Shown here in pieces: positions 33,524 through 44,157 of a DNA stretch of 64,000 nucleotides. How positions within the stretch are numbered: position 1 is the first letter of the stretch; every line of letters begins with the position of its first letter. This DNA is from Aphrocallistes beatrix (lineage: Eukaryota > Porifera > Hexactinellida > Sceptrulophora > Aphrocallistidae), in NCBI GenBank assembly GCA_963281255.1, contig OY725488.1:124001-188000 (forward strand), read 5' to 3'. Both the position numbers and the translations under genes were made by a program. The notes beneath the pieces were generated by a model. It saw only the letters and a program-made list of their open reading frames with translations. It ran no database searches and was not told where the DNA came from.

Positions 33524-34594
33524 TCCGACTGAAAAGGAGAAAATACTTCCTAATTAGACTACATAATATAATGGTTAATTGCATACGTATTGAAAGAATA
33601 AAAGGTCAAACATGATAGAAAGTTTGCGAATAGATATCAATCTGGAAGATGAAGTGGAACGAGATCATAGGTCACAATGTGTCGTATTGAAAGTAGCACA
33701 CGCATGTGTGATATGCAAGAACTTTAGAACGTGTACTATTTGCTGACAAATATTAGTTGAGCCAAATACCATGTGGGTAATTTGATGAGGACGACATTCC
33801 TTAATAGTACCAAAAATACCCCTGATGGAAAATTAGAGTTTCCAGGAAAGTGAAAGTGAGGTAGAGTTCAAAGCAAATGAGGAAATTCCCGTCAAATAAT
33901 TATATGAAAAGTTCTCGAATAGATATAATTATGGAAACGTTAGTTGTTTGAGTATTCGATAAACAAATTGAGGATTACATCATTTAATCAACTCTATTTA
34001 TAGGATCTCAAGAATAATAATGAGAATAATTCTAATTAAAGTTCTTGGATATGTACTTGTAGGTTACTCCCAAAGATATCGTGGCTCAACCGATTTAGGA
34101 TTAATTTTCAAACACTCCTAAAATCCCCAGGTGATATCTGATCGTTTAAGATTGTATGGGGTGATAGTTCTTGTATCTGCCCCTATACCAGACTTAGAGA
34201 ACTATTTTGAACTGGAAGAGCAGATATCATGGAGGGACACTGGAAATCATTTAATGTGTGCCTTCGTATGTTATCATGTCGGATGTATTGTGTAATGTAC
34301 TGCCGGAAAAACACCAAACACTTTATTATAACATCACACGTTCGCAACCGAGATAGATATGAATTGAGACTACAACAATAGTGCATTTCTAAAAGGGTAA
34401 CCCAGCTGAATAGGTCCAGCCATTCAGCCGAGAACACCTGTTGGCTAATTTACACTAATCAAAACAAGGCTAAAAGATTAAAGATTAATATTATCTTAAA
34501 CTTTTGCCTAACAGAGACATGCAGGGCTGTACGGAAGGTAATTATATTGCATCTCATCACAGCGAAGTGGTGTTTAATCGTGTAAGAGAACCCT
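33524..34594. other. Intergenic region upstream of WDR35
   Basis: 1.07 kb, AT-rich, between the WDR35 start and the stop of the YTH gene. No gene, no clear inverted repeat. An open frame at 34183-34437 (-) has no recognisable features. Confidence 0.45.
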
Positions 34595-36621
34595 TCAACA
34601 TCTGAGTGTCTTGTGCAACAATTTAGGTCTGAACTCTATGCTTTTGTCTAGTAGTGACTCGCGTGCCTTGAAGCCCCTGAAAATATCGAGAGCCCTTTTC
34701 GCGATATCCCAAGGGACTTCCATTCCATCTCTACACATGCGGAATGGATTGCTGTACTCGCTGATTCTAGCAAAGTGCATTTTGGGGACATTCTTGAGGT
34801 AAAACCATTTGACCTGGAATTTCCCTTTCCAGTTGTCGTCGTGCCAAAGTCCTGTCAGAGCTTCGAAGTCAACAGATGATTTCATCTCGGCACAGCCATA
34901 CATGTAATCCAGCCTGGCCGCTCCGTAGAAGAGAATCACGCTGTTACCGTCATTAATCGCCGCCTGGATGGTCTTATTGCCGCGACTGGTGCTGGACCAA
35001 ACTCCGTAGCGGACGGACTGGAAGATGTTCTCCTCTACTGTGGAGGTGAGAATGAAGAATTTGGTTTGTTTCTGGTTTGGGCTGAAAGGAAGTCCTGCGT
35101 TGTAGTTCGCAAGATGGGAAACGTCAGGGTAGAAGTCTGTAGCTTTACTTCCCACTACGAAAAAAGAGAGAATAAATCCGCCACACGTTCCTTCTTGAAT
35201 AGAAGGAGCGAGAGCAGAGCGCGTATCTTGTTTTAATTTTTAAAATTAACTGTAATACTCGAACATCATCCAATTATGCTACTTATCTAAAACAAACGGA
35301 TACGAGTCTCATGTCTTGAAATCAAAAATAATCAATTCCATCCTTTTCCCTAGTAGGGAACTTGGCATGAATTTAATATGCACATCTCATTATGAAGGAG
35401 TCGGATGCCATAGAAATGCCGATTGGACTCCCGGAATGGACTCCCTTCCATGTTTTTCCTAGATTTATTATAGATACTATATATAGTAAATTAAATATTT
35501 AAATAAGAAGACTGACTCATTTGGGAGCCTAGGTCGTGATGCATTGGGTAGTAGTTCGTCCGCTTGTGTCCATGTCTCCCTCCCATGGAAAACTTAGGAG
35601 CATGGGGATCCATTGAGGAATTGGAGGCAGAATTTAGCTTGAAAGGGTAAGATGTTGGAGAATGATACAGGTCTCCAGACATCTGGAATGCTGGATCTTT
35701 GTACTGAGCTGAAATAAAAAGGAATTAATTGATAAGATGAACTATGATACAGAGAACATAAACTAGATAGACTGAATCAATAGGCGAGAACTTACAATGC
35801 ATGTGTTGCTGTGCACTAAGGTCCGGGGCGGGAATGCCGTGGTGGTAGATCGGAGGAGGTTGAGAAATGGATGTGTAGGGTCCATGAGACATGTGATGGT
35901 CCATTACTGGAATGTGTCCAGTCATGGAACTAGGATGCATTTCATTTGAATTAACTAAAAGGTGTGAATAATCGATAAATTGTATCATCACTCAGATGAA
36001 GCAGTATCTCATAGCCTCACTCACCGTGTCTCCTGTGGTGTGACTCCTGGGCAGGGTAGCCCCCGCCCATTGGAGAGTGGTTGAGCGCCTGAGACCGGGA
36101 GCCGTAACTGCTGGAGTGGTATTGAGGCGGGGAAATGTGATGCGAGTAAGAAGCTTCCTTTTTGACACCTGTGAAGAGTAAACGTTCATTAATGAAGGCC
36201 TATTGATTCATAATTAATCTTACATACAACCTGAATAATGCTGGCGGCGTCCAGGATCTCTCTTCTTATCTTGCTCCTTCCTCGGAGAGTTATGGGGACT
36301 GTGAGTTTGTTTCGGTGTGTGAGGACTGTGTTCCCTGTGTGTACTCCTATCCCCTGGCACCTCTTCATTGGATGGCGTCTCTTCGCTAGGCTCAGGTCCA
36401 GGTATTCCCTTCTCCAGCTCGACTTCAGGGACTCCTGCCATCATAGCAATGTAGATGTAAGGAAGATCCAGGCCGGGCAGCTTCTTGTACGAAGCTTCTT
36501 TCTCCTTTTCGCGCGCGAAAAAGTCAGCACACAGCTGATTCACCTGCTCGGGGTCTGTTATACCGGCGGAGAGGACAAGAGCGGGGTCGCTCTCAATCAT
36601 ACACGTCTCTGTTACGGACAT
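34595..36621 (-). CDS. YTH-domain m6A-reader protein
   Basis: Reader of N6-methyladenosine in RNA. Five exons, 36231..36621, 36025..36168, 35796..35954, 35517..35708, 34595..35154, give 481 residues in frame (intron 4 uses a weak donor, A|GTCAGT). The YTH domain fills exon 5: KFFILTSTVEENIFQSVRYG, VWSSTSRGNKTI, AEMKSSVDFEALTGLWHDDN, WKGKFQVKWFYLKNVP, RDGMEVPWDIAKRALDIF. The Trp of GVWSS and of GLWHDDNW correspond to cage tryptophans. VAEMKS-like and WKG-F-V-W resemble the YTHDF side, whereas RDGMEV recalls YTHDC1. The N-terminus is acidic with basic HTPKQTHSPHNSPRKEQDKK, and the middle is rich in Pro, His, Ser, Tyr and Met, suggestive of phase-separating low complexity. Confidence 0.88.
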
Positions 36622-37458
36622 TTAAAATATACCTACCTACTGTAATACAAAATGCTGATTTAGAATCATAAGATCGGAGAGTAACTAGAAAAAAGTGAAA
36701 ACAATTTTACTAGAACAAGTGCATAACAAGTTGTCTGTACCTTTATTAGACACCGATAAACTCCGGCAAATTATAGTCAAAGTTATTTTGTTTATAGCTG
36801 AGAAGAATGGAATTCATAGCCACATTAACAATTCGATACTATATATCCGGTGGAGGCCTTATGACAGTCCATTAAATCCTTAGGAGCCATAGACTTGACG
36901 AATCCCTCATCACTGCACTGGAATATCAAATAAGTATTTTAGAATACAGCTTGAGGGCCTACAGACTAAAGCTAGGCAGATACAAGGTGCGGATTAAATG
37001 GTGTGATTCGCCTACTAATTGTGAATCGCATTTTCCTCGAAATTGTTTGCTAATATCTAAGTTTGTCTGATATCTGAAGGTCACTTGCTATATGTCAATT
37101 TTGCTATTAATAATAGTATGCGAGTCCCACTGTAGTCAAAAGAACAATTCCAAAACTCCACTATAAAAATAAGTTGTGCAAATAAAACCACCTACTTTTG
37201 TGTTCAAATATATACTGTATTAGTTTTTAGTTGTTAATGCTTCGAAATCAGTCGAAAATATAACTGACATAATATCCCTGATGTCTGAACACATTTGGTA
37301 ATCTCCGAGATTAGTAGAGTACGATGAGGGACAATTTAATTAAAATACTTCAGGTGGAAAGTGCAAGCACTAGAAGACTGATGTTAGATAAATTTTGGTA
37401 TAAATATGACAAGAAATAATGAAAGTAAAACGCACTCGCACATATTATTCAGATTAAA
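36622..37458. other. Divergent intergenic region
   Basis: 837 AT-rich bp between divergently transcribed YTH gene (-) and DAPP1-like gene (+), so it contains both promoters. Nothing else recognised. Confidence 0.45.
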
Positions 37459-38385
37459 ATGCACAGGACCAAAAATTCAATTTATTATGTCTTAACTGGT
37501 GAAAAAACTCCTTACAGTAACTCAGCGGAAGAGGCAGAGCACGTTTCATCTGACGAGGAAGTGGAAGAGGGAGGGATGTTATCCAAGGACCCGTTCAGGA
37601 GAGTCAAGTGGTACTTTCCAGATCTGAGTGATCAAGATGCAGATGCAATTTTACGTGTGCATCAGCTAGAAGGAAGCTTCCTTTTGAGATCTTTTGTTAA
37701 AAAAGCATACTCAAGAGAGGGCGAGTTCGTCCAAATGCGCGAATATTCGGTGAAGGCCTGGTTCGGAAGAAGATCATGGCAATTCAAAGTAGAATTAGGA
37801 TCCGAGGGGGAGTATGTCACTTTTGGATTGAAGAAATACTCAAACATTAAGGAATTCGATAAGAAAATGAGGGAAGGTTATCTCCTCAGTACAGCTACCC
37901 AAAAAATATCTCTGAAAATACCGATTCCGAACATATCAGAACCTTCCATTACTAAAGAGAAACATTTCGAACAGAGAATCGCCCGAATAAGTACTAACGA
38001 AGATCCGATTTACCCAGGGAATAAAGAGCAAACCCAACAAGCGGATTTAGAAAAGTGGACATATGAGGCACACAACGGCTATTTAATAAAACAAGGCCAT
38101 TTTGTGAAGAATTGGAAAAAGAGATGGTTCAGCTTAGAAAAGAATTCGCTGTCATACTATAAAAGTAATGCTAGAAGTGAGGATCCAATCAAGTCAATAA
38201 ACCTTGGAGCGATCGAGAGAATAATAGAGAAGGATCACAGTTACAAACAAAGCTACTGTTTTACAATTATAACAAAAACAGGCTACAAACTTGTCATGCA
38301 AGCTGAAAACGAAACAGAACACAAGAGATGGGTAGAGAAGCTAGGGAAGGTAATCAGAAGCAATAAAAGATCTTTTTCATCATAA
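37459..38385 (+). CDS. DAPP1: DAPP1/Bam32-like SH2-PH adaptor
   Basis: Adaptor that binds phosphotyrosine through SH2 and PI(3,4,5)P3/PI(3,4)P2 through PH downstream of PI3-kinase. 308 residues, single exon. Acidic N-terminus (EEAEHVSSDEEVEEGG), then an SH2 domain about residues 48-150 (WYFPDLSDQDADAILR, EGSFLLRSF with the phosphate-binding Arg, YVTFGLKKYSNIKEF), and a PH domain about 205-305 (NGYLIKQGHFVKNWKKRWFS, YYKSNARSEDPIKSINL, WVEKLGKVI). The KQG-x-V-K-x-W-K-x-RWF run carries the basic pattern for 3-phosphoinositide binding and matches vertebrate DAPP1 closely. The SH2 B-C loop is longer than usual (KKAYSREGEFVQMREY). Confidence 0.9.
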   Translation: MHRTKNSIYYVLTGEKTPYSNSAEEAEHVSSDEEVEEGGMLSKDPFRRVKWYFPDLSDQDADAILRVHQLEGSFLLRSFVKKAYSREGEFVQMREYSVKAWFGRRSWQFKVELGSEGEYVTFGLKKYSNIKEFDKKMREGYLLSTATQKISLKIPIPNISEPSITKEKHFEQRIARISTNEDPIYPGNKEQTQQADLEKWTYEAHNGYLIKQGHFVKNWKKRWFSLEKNSLSYYKSNARSEDPIKSINLGAIERIIEKDHSYKQSYCFTIITKTGYKLVMQAENETEHKRWVEKLGKVIRSNKRSFSS

Positions 38386-39710
38386 ATAATACATATTTAT
38401 AATTAAAGATACTAAATGAATTAACCATGAGGCAATGTGACGCATTACTGTCGTTACTACGTATGTACGGTATGATTGTACGATCTGATCTCGATCACAC
38501 AGGTGGAACAATATTACTTGATAATTAGTCTATTGATATTACTTCATAACATCTTGCAACATGGGTGTTGTGTCTAAGCTACATTCGAATCATTAGCTAA
38601 TTACTAAATAGCACTCTACGTATTTGATATGAACAAAACAGTGAAGCCCAAAAAGGGTGAGCGTCACGTTTGTTCAAGCATGAGGCAGAACGGTCAAATA
38701 AAAATAATACTAAACTCTAGCAATCACCACGTTTACGTATAACAAGTCATGTGTAGCAGGCAGACAGAAGTACAGAAATACATCACATAGACTCGAGAAT
38801 AATGAACCACAAGTTGAGAGAAAAAGTGACCGGTCAAACTAAGCAAGATAACTATCACAACAGTCAACTCTGACTAGTACTATTACTTAACCCCTATATT
38901 CAGATTACTACAAACTCAATGGAACAAATGCTTTAGGCTCATTTGAATTGCTTGAACAATGGCTCACCCATTAATTATTTCAATCTGTATTCCCTTTATA
39001 CGTGCAAGAGAATTATAGATAGCCAATTGGTTGAGCAAGAAAGAGAATCTTCATAACCGAAAAGACAAAGGGATGACTTGATCGGGATGTTATTCATTCA
39101 CTTCGTCGTAAATGTATGGGCACAAATCAATTAATTGAATACACTATATCTAAGCATTCTTAAACGAATCAAATATAAAAGCTTTTAGAATGGAATAATC
39201 TCGAATAAAGTCTTGTGTAATATGTTTTTGATGAGAATGGCAATCTATCCACTTAGAAATAAAATTTGTAATATCAAGTACTACAAATTCATAATTGAGG
39301 AAGAGGGGAATTAGCCGTACAAACATGAAAGTGTAAATTTACGTATAATGAAATATATACGCCTTTGATCTATCGCATTTCCCTTGTATCTGATTTACTA
39401 GAAACAGATTATTCAACTTAATTGATTACTTGGAGCAAGTGTTCGCCCAATTCAGTCAATTGGGTGGAGTATAGTGCAATGAAATAATATGAAATAATTT
39501 TTTAATGCATACGTGCTGTACAGTCAGGTTTATGCTATACTGCCATTCAGGAACTTTGCGAGTAGGAGGCACCTGCTCGGTGTACATTTGAGTGTCCTTT
39601 ATTATTTATTACTAGAACACACTTGTCCGCCGAATAAACTCATATGTACAACGTTTTATCAATATATTATAACAACAAATGTGCGATCAATGAACTAATC
39701 AGACAAGGGT
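38386..39710. other. AT-rich intergenic region
   Basis: 1.3 kb between convergent genes (DAPP1-like + and TMEM41B -). I see no gene; the short frame at 39513-39698 has no family resemblance. No terminal inverted repeats found. Confidence 0.5.
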
Positions 39711-40825
39711 TTAATCTGTGTGCACAATAACGCCTTTGTCTCTTCTCTCCGACCACTTCGTATAAGCGACAGGAGAGAGGGACAGGATGGCCAGGAAAGC
39801 GGTGATTAGGATTGAAGTTAAAGAGAACGCATCTCCCGTAGTGGTGAGTGTGTAGAGAGTCGTTCCAGCTCGAATGAAGATGAAGGATGGAGGCGCTACG
39901 CCGATAAAAGTTCCAATAATGAAAGGTTTGAGAGAGACTCCGATTTGAGGAGATGCTATGTTAATGAACCAATTTGGAAGGAAAGGGGTTATTCTTAAGA
40001 AAATGATATAGTATATCAAGTGATCTCGATGTTTTTCCACTTGTTCTTTCCAATTGGATACTCTCTCTCTCAAATTGAACCTATATGTAACATACATACA
40101 CAACAAATTATCAAATACCGCAATGAGTGGTAGAATAAGAATTATACCTAGATATGATCGTATTCCCGATGAGATTTGCCAGCAGGTAGCAGTTGGTAGC
40201 CCCGATAGCGCTGCAGGTGCACACCAGTAAGAGTGCAGCGGGGAAAGGGAGCAGGAAACCTGACAGAATGCTCAGGCCGATGCTACCAGGGATAGCAAAC
40301 GTCTGTAAGAAGATATAGGTAATGAGCACGCCTAGGAATACGATGGGGTAGTGAGTCTCTTTGTAGCGTGAGAGAACCCGTCCAAGCTGCTTCGCGTCCT
40401 CGATATCTCTACAGACAAGATTCAATTAATTGTGCAGATCTCGCGGCGCTACTGAAGAGCAGCTGTAAGATAGAAATTGCAAACAAGAGTGGAATGTGGG
40501 TAATGCATGATAATAATAAATGGGTCGTTAAAATAGTAAACGGTCACCAGTTTTATCTAAACTTCTAAATTATTGTGCCAGTCAACCTATGGTCAGCGTT
40601 TTGCTGCTTAGATATTCCTAGTGGCTAATCAATAGATTCAAGTTGTGAACAATACACATTCAAAGCAGGTGTGTACCTGGGGAGTTTAATGCTGTCCCTC
40701 TCGCTCTCTTCTAAGTCAGGCATGTTGTAGAAAACCACTAAAATAACAGCAAGACTAAAGAAGAAAATAATCGCCAACAGTTGGATGGATCTTGTGTTGG
40801 AGTTGGGTTGCTTTTTGATGTCCAT
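39711..40825 (-). CDS. TMEM41B: TMEM41B-like ER scramblase (VTT/DedA superfamily)
   Basis: ER phospholipid scramblase needed for autophagosome and lipoprotein biogenesis. Three exons, 40677..40825, 40148..40408, 39711..40080, in phase, 259 residues. Landmarks of the VTT domain: TFAIPGSIGLSILSGFLLPF, ALLLVCTCSAIGATNCYLLA, HRDHLIYYIIFLRITPFLPN followed by WFINIASPQIGVSLKPF, and FIGVAPPSFIFIRAGTTLY, all very close to vertebrate TMEM41B. The N-terminus has one extra membrane helix (LLAIIFFFSLAVILVVF). Full length; no defect. Confidence 0.95.
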
Positions 40826-41056
40826 GAAAAGGTTGATGCAATTAGCTAAATCGACTAAATAATGTGTACATTTATTCAGAACCAGTATTGCAGAAATAGG
40901 TATGGTTCAGACACAGTGCAAACATTTACTCGACCCTCTTGACCATTGAGTCTGATGTACTCCTAGGGGCAGCGCCAAGGGGTGCCGGGAGGTGCAGTTG
41001 CACCCCTGCACCTCCTGTTTCACCCCCTGACTGAGCGCCAGGGGGAAATACATATA
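40826..41056. other. Flank of the composite transposon; possible older host element
   Basis: At 40963-41040 a GC-rich phrase (ggggcagcgccaaggggtgc ... caccccctgac) is loosely mirrored at 42265-42325 (caccccctgcacccctcagg ... gagctggagctgccc). The two halves could be ends of an older element that was split by the insertion at 41057-42233. The match is imperfect. Confidence 0.35.
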
Positions 41057-41339
41057 CAGTGGAACCTCCATAATCCGACATTCAATGGGAGACGAAAAAA
41101 ATGTCGGATTAGCAAATTGTCGGATTATCGAATAACCTCCATAATCCGACATTTGTGGAAAATCAGCAAAATGTCGGATTATAGAGGTAAAATAACCTCC
41201 AAAATCCGACAATATTTGACAGACGAATAATTTGTCTGATCAAAGAGGTAAAATAACCCCTCCATAACCGACATTTTTTGATAGACGAATAATTTGTCGG
41301 ATTATGGAGGTAAAATAACCTCCATAATCGAGGTATTGA

Positions 41340-41408
41340 AAAGTCGAGAGAGCATGCTCGTTAAGTCCAGAGAGCATGCTCATTAGGTCGAGAGAGCATG
41401 CTCCTTAC
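41340..41408 (-). repeat. 22-bp palindromic tandem repeats, left arm
   Basis: Three units of gtcgagagagcatgctcgtta type, inverted relative to the right arm. Each contains the perfect 10-bp palindrome GAGCATGCTC or a one-base variant. Confidence 0.85.
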
Positions 41409-41612
41409 ATTTATACCTTCTTTATGTTCAAAAAAGGTAGTATTTACTGATTCGAATCTACTACATGTGCCCTAGATACTGTACTTCCCGTACAGAGTAT
41501 CACCTATAAAAATCCTGATGTAAAATTGGTTTAAATTAGTTCGAGAAGTTTCATATACTATGTAATAACTTCCTACTATTATAAGTAGGTATGATGCTGG
41601 TAACCAATGGAG

Positions 41613-41803
41613 GAATGGCGGAACTTTCGTCCCCTGAAATGCCCTTTTCGCACCTAATGATTTCTCAATCAAAATGCCTCATTTTCACCCTTTTTTTCAA
41701 ACATACTCCACTCCAAAAGCCTCAATTTCCGTTCCTTACATATTAGTGCCCGTTTTTTTGGTCTAATGAGACAAAAATTCCAGGGACGAAAGTTCTGCTT
41801 ACC
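41613..41803. mobile_element. Mutator-like MITE, copy 2 (nested)
   Basis: 191 bp inside the pogo/Tigger-like element, ends GAATGGCGGAACTTTCGTCC and (inward from the right) GGTAAGCAGAACTTTCGTCC, with a perfect 9-bp duplication ccaatggag at 41604-41612 and 41804-41812. Related to copy 1 at 2076-2300. Its position shows that it inserted after the outer element. Confidence 0.87.
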
Positions 41804-41816
41804 CCAATGGAGTATA

Positions 41817-42008
41817 TAACGAACATGCTCTCTCGACCTAACGAGCATGCTCTCTCGACTTAACGAGCATGCTCTCTCGACTTTTTATTATAAGGAGATA
41901 ACGAGCATGCTCTCTCGACCTAAGAGCATGCTCTCTCGACCTAACGAGCATGCTCTCTCGACCTAACGAGCATGCTCTCTCGACCTAACGAGCATGCTCT
42001 CTCGACTT
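41817..42008 (+). repeat. 22-bp palindromic tandem repeats, right arm
   Basis: About eight units of aacgagcatgctctctcgac type, interrupted once by ctttttattataaggagat; a second ctttttattataag block follows the last unit. Each unit centres on GAGCATGCTC. Orientation is opposite to the left arm (41340-41408), so the arms could fold on each other. Confidence 0.88.
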
Positions 42009-42235
42009 TTTATTATAAGCCATAATCCGACATTATTTGATAGACGAAAAAAATGTCGGATTATACAGGTCGAATTTGCATTACTGGAAAATCATTAAAT
42101 TGTCGGATTCCGGAATAGCGAGGTGTCGGATTATAGAGGTTGTTTTCTATAGAAAAACGATCCGTGAACAGAAATAATGTCAGTTTAGAGAAATGTCGGA
42201 TTACAGAGGTGTCGGATTACGGAGGTTCCACTGTA

Positions 42236-44157
42236 TACGTATATATAAGCGATCGGTAAAATCAGCACCCCCTGCCCAACTCTCGGTTCACCCCCTGCAC
42301 CCCTCAGGAGCTGGAGCTGCCCATGTCCACTCCGACATCGAATTTGAAAAATGCGGGAAACACAACTGTCTCGGGCTTGCTACTCCAAACCCTGTAGATT
42401 GTGTAAAGGAACAATTTGACAAAATCTCAAAATCTTTATTGGCAATGTCATCCTATATAGCAATAATTTGCTGCGCATATTATGGCCTTTTTCATTAATG
42501 AGCTCTAGCTACCCCGTTTAAAATTGGCAGATGTCTCTTGTATTCTTTAGTGAATTTTAACTTCATAGGACACGGATATCACGCTTCAGTTTGACCCAGA
42601 TTTATTCAATATACTAGTCCGGGATATAACTGCTGCAGGCGGGATCAGTTATATGCCCAGACCCATATCATTAGAGCTAAACGCCGACACCGGGAATGAC
42701 TAGTATTGATTCAGGGATTCTATACCAAATTCAGTAATGGAATAAATCCATTCCAAATTTGGGATTAACTCGTTCCAAATATAGCTAGTTGACTTGGAAC
42801 AAATTAGGTAAAAGAGTGGTATAGGGGCGAGTTGACAAGCTGATCATTCTTTAGACAAGGGGGAACTACTCTGTTCGGTACAAAATTTTAACATCGTCTA
42901 TATTAAATAAGTAGGGTTTTCAAATGATAAGGTAAATATTGCATCATTAAATCATTTTGCGATGATGAACAATGCAATACCTAATATTACTTCATGTTTT
43001 TATCCGAAAATAAAACATATTCTAGAAATCAGGGAGAGTAGATAGATACGGCATAAATTATTCCAGAAGTGTTAAACTGATTCAGCCATTGTTCATACTA
43101 CACAGTACTGACTTAAATTAAGCAAAATTAAGAATTTTCTTAAAGTTAAGCAATTAATTAATTAATTAATTAGTTTAGTGATAAAACTATCTAGAACGTT
43201 GTCATAAATTAATGTCCTTAAAACCACCACACTGCATCGAATTGTATCCCTACCGGGAGCGTTTCGCGCTAAAAGCCTCATTTCGGCCCATTTTTCGATC
43301 CAATCTCCAACTAAATGCCTCGGAACAAACAGCCTATCCTACAACAGGACCTAAAAGCCTCCCTCTCTACCGTTGGGTTTGTATCCATCCCTAAAATTAC
43401 TCGACTGTCTCATTTATATTATGAATTAAAACCGTTCCATAGTCATAGTGTCGCGAATCCTATCAGTCATAACTGTTCATGCCAGGGACGATAGGCGATA
43501 GCGCATGTATCAACTGATCATCGCAATGTGACGATTGCGCATGATCAATGTACTTTTCAATACTATATGGAACTAGTTATGGCATGGCAGTATACTATCA
43601 ATAATAAGCAGGCACGATGGATTAATAAAATTATCCTCAGTTTTTGAAATTTTGTAGATACATAATCATACTAGTGCATTGTATTTGAAGAAAGTGTATA
43701 GGATTAATGTTTCAAATCAAGTTGAGCGAATCTAAAATGTTTCCAATAATTTACTTCAAATTAAAATACGTGACAATTATATGAGTGAACCTTGCCTCCA
43801 TATTTATGTTCCCCAACACTCTTCGCTAAGAAATTTTGTCTTCCAAACATAATCACTAGGGAACAGTGTTCGGGGGAGCATGATTGGTACATTCTGGGAC
43901 CTTAGGGATCCTAATTTCTCGGTACGTCATTTCCGCATGTCCAAGAGCTGGACAGTCCTGCCTTTTACTGGGAAGCACATAAACATATGTAACCTATGTA
44001 ATCTCCGCGAAATCTGGGCATCTAACTTGTGGAAACGTACATTACACCACAAATTAGATTCCCAGATTTGTAAAACCGTACCTCCCCCTTCCTCATTTAG
44101 ACAGTCTTGCTACTGAATCACAAGAATACTTTATCTGTTTATTAGTGTGACTTCTGG
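42236..44157. other. Intergenic region upstream of NUP58
   Basis: 1.9 kb, AT-rich, with a (TTAA)n-like run near 43146-43172 and a phrase at about 43270-43330 (ctaaaagcctcatttcgg) faintly like the Mutator-like MITE interior. An open frame at 43880-44116 next to NUP58 may be part of its 5' untranslated region; it shows no domain. No other gene seen. Confidence 0.45.

Larger units (their letters stand above)
41057..42233. mobile_element. pogo/Tigger-like nonautonomous element with subterminal repeats
   Basis: 1177 bp, ends CAGTGGAACCTCCATAATCC and its inverse (ggattacggaggttccactg), flanked by TA duplications (41055-41056, 42234-42235). The first 280 bp and last 220 bp contain many tandem degenerate copies of aacctccataatccgaca and atgtcggattatagaggt. 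Inside are 22-bp palindromic repeats on both sides (41340-41408 and 41817-42008) and a Mutator-like MITE (41613-41803). No transposase is encoded. TA duplication and CAGTGG ends fit Tc1/mariner-pogo (Tigger). Confidence 0.88.

Noticed and set aside
41817-42008. CRISPR-like direct repeats
   Set aside because: Units are contiguous with no unique spacers, are palindromic, and sit inside a eukaryotic DNA transposon.
43880-44116. Possible extra exon upstream of NUP58
   Set aside because: No domain, no good splice donor leading to the NUP58 ATG in frame; kept only as possible 5' untranslated region.
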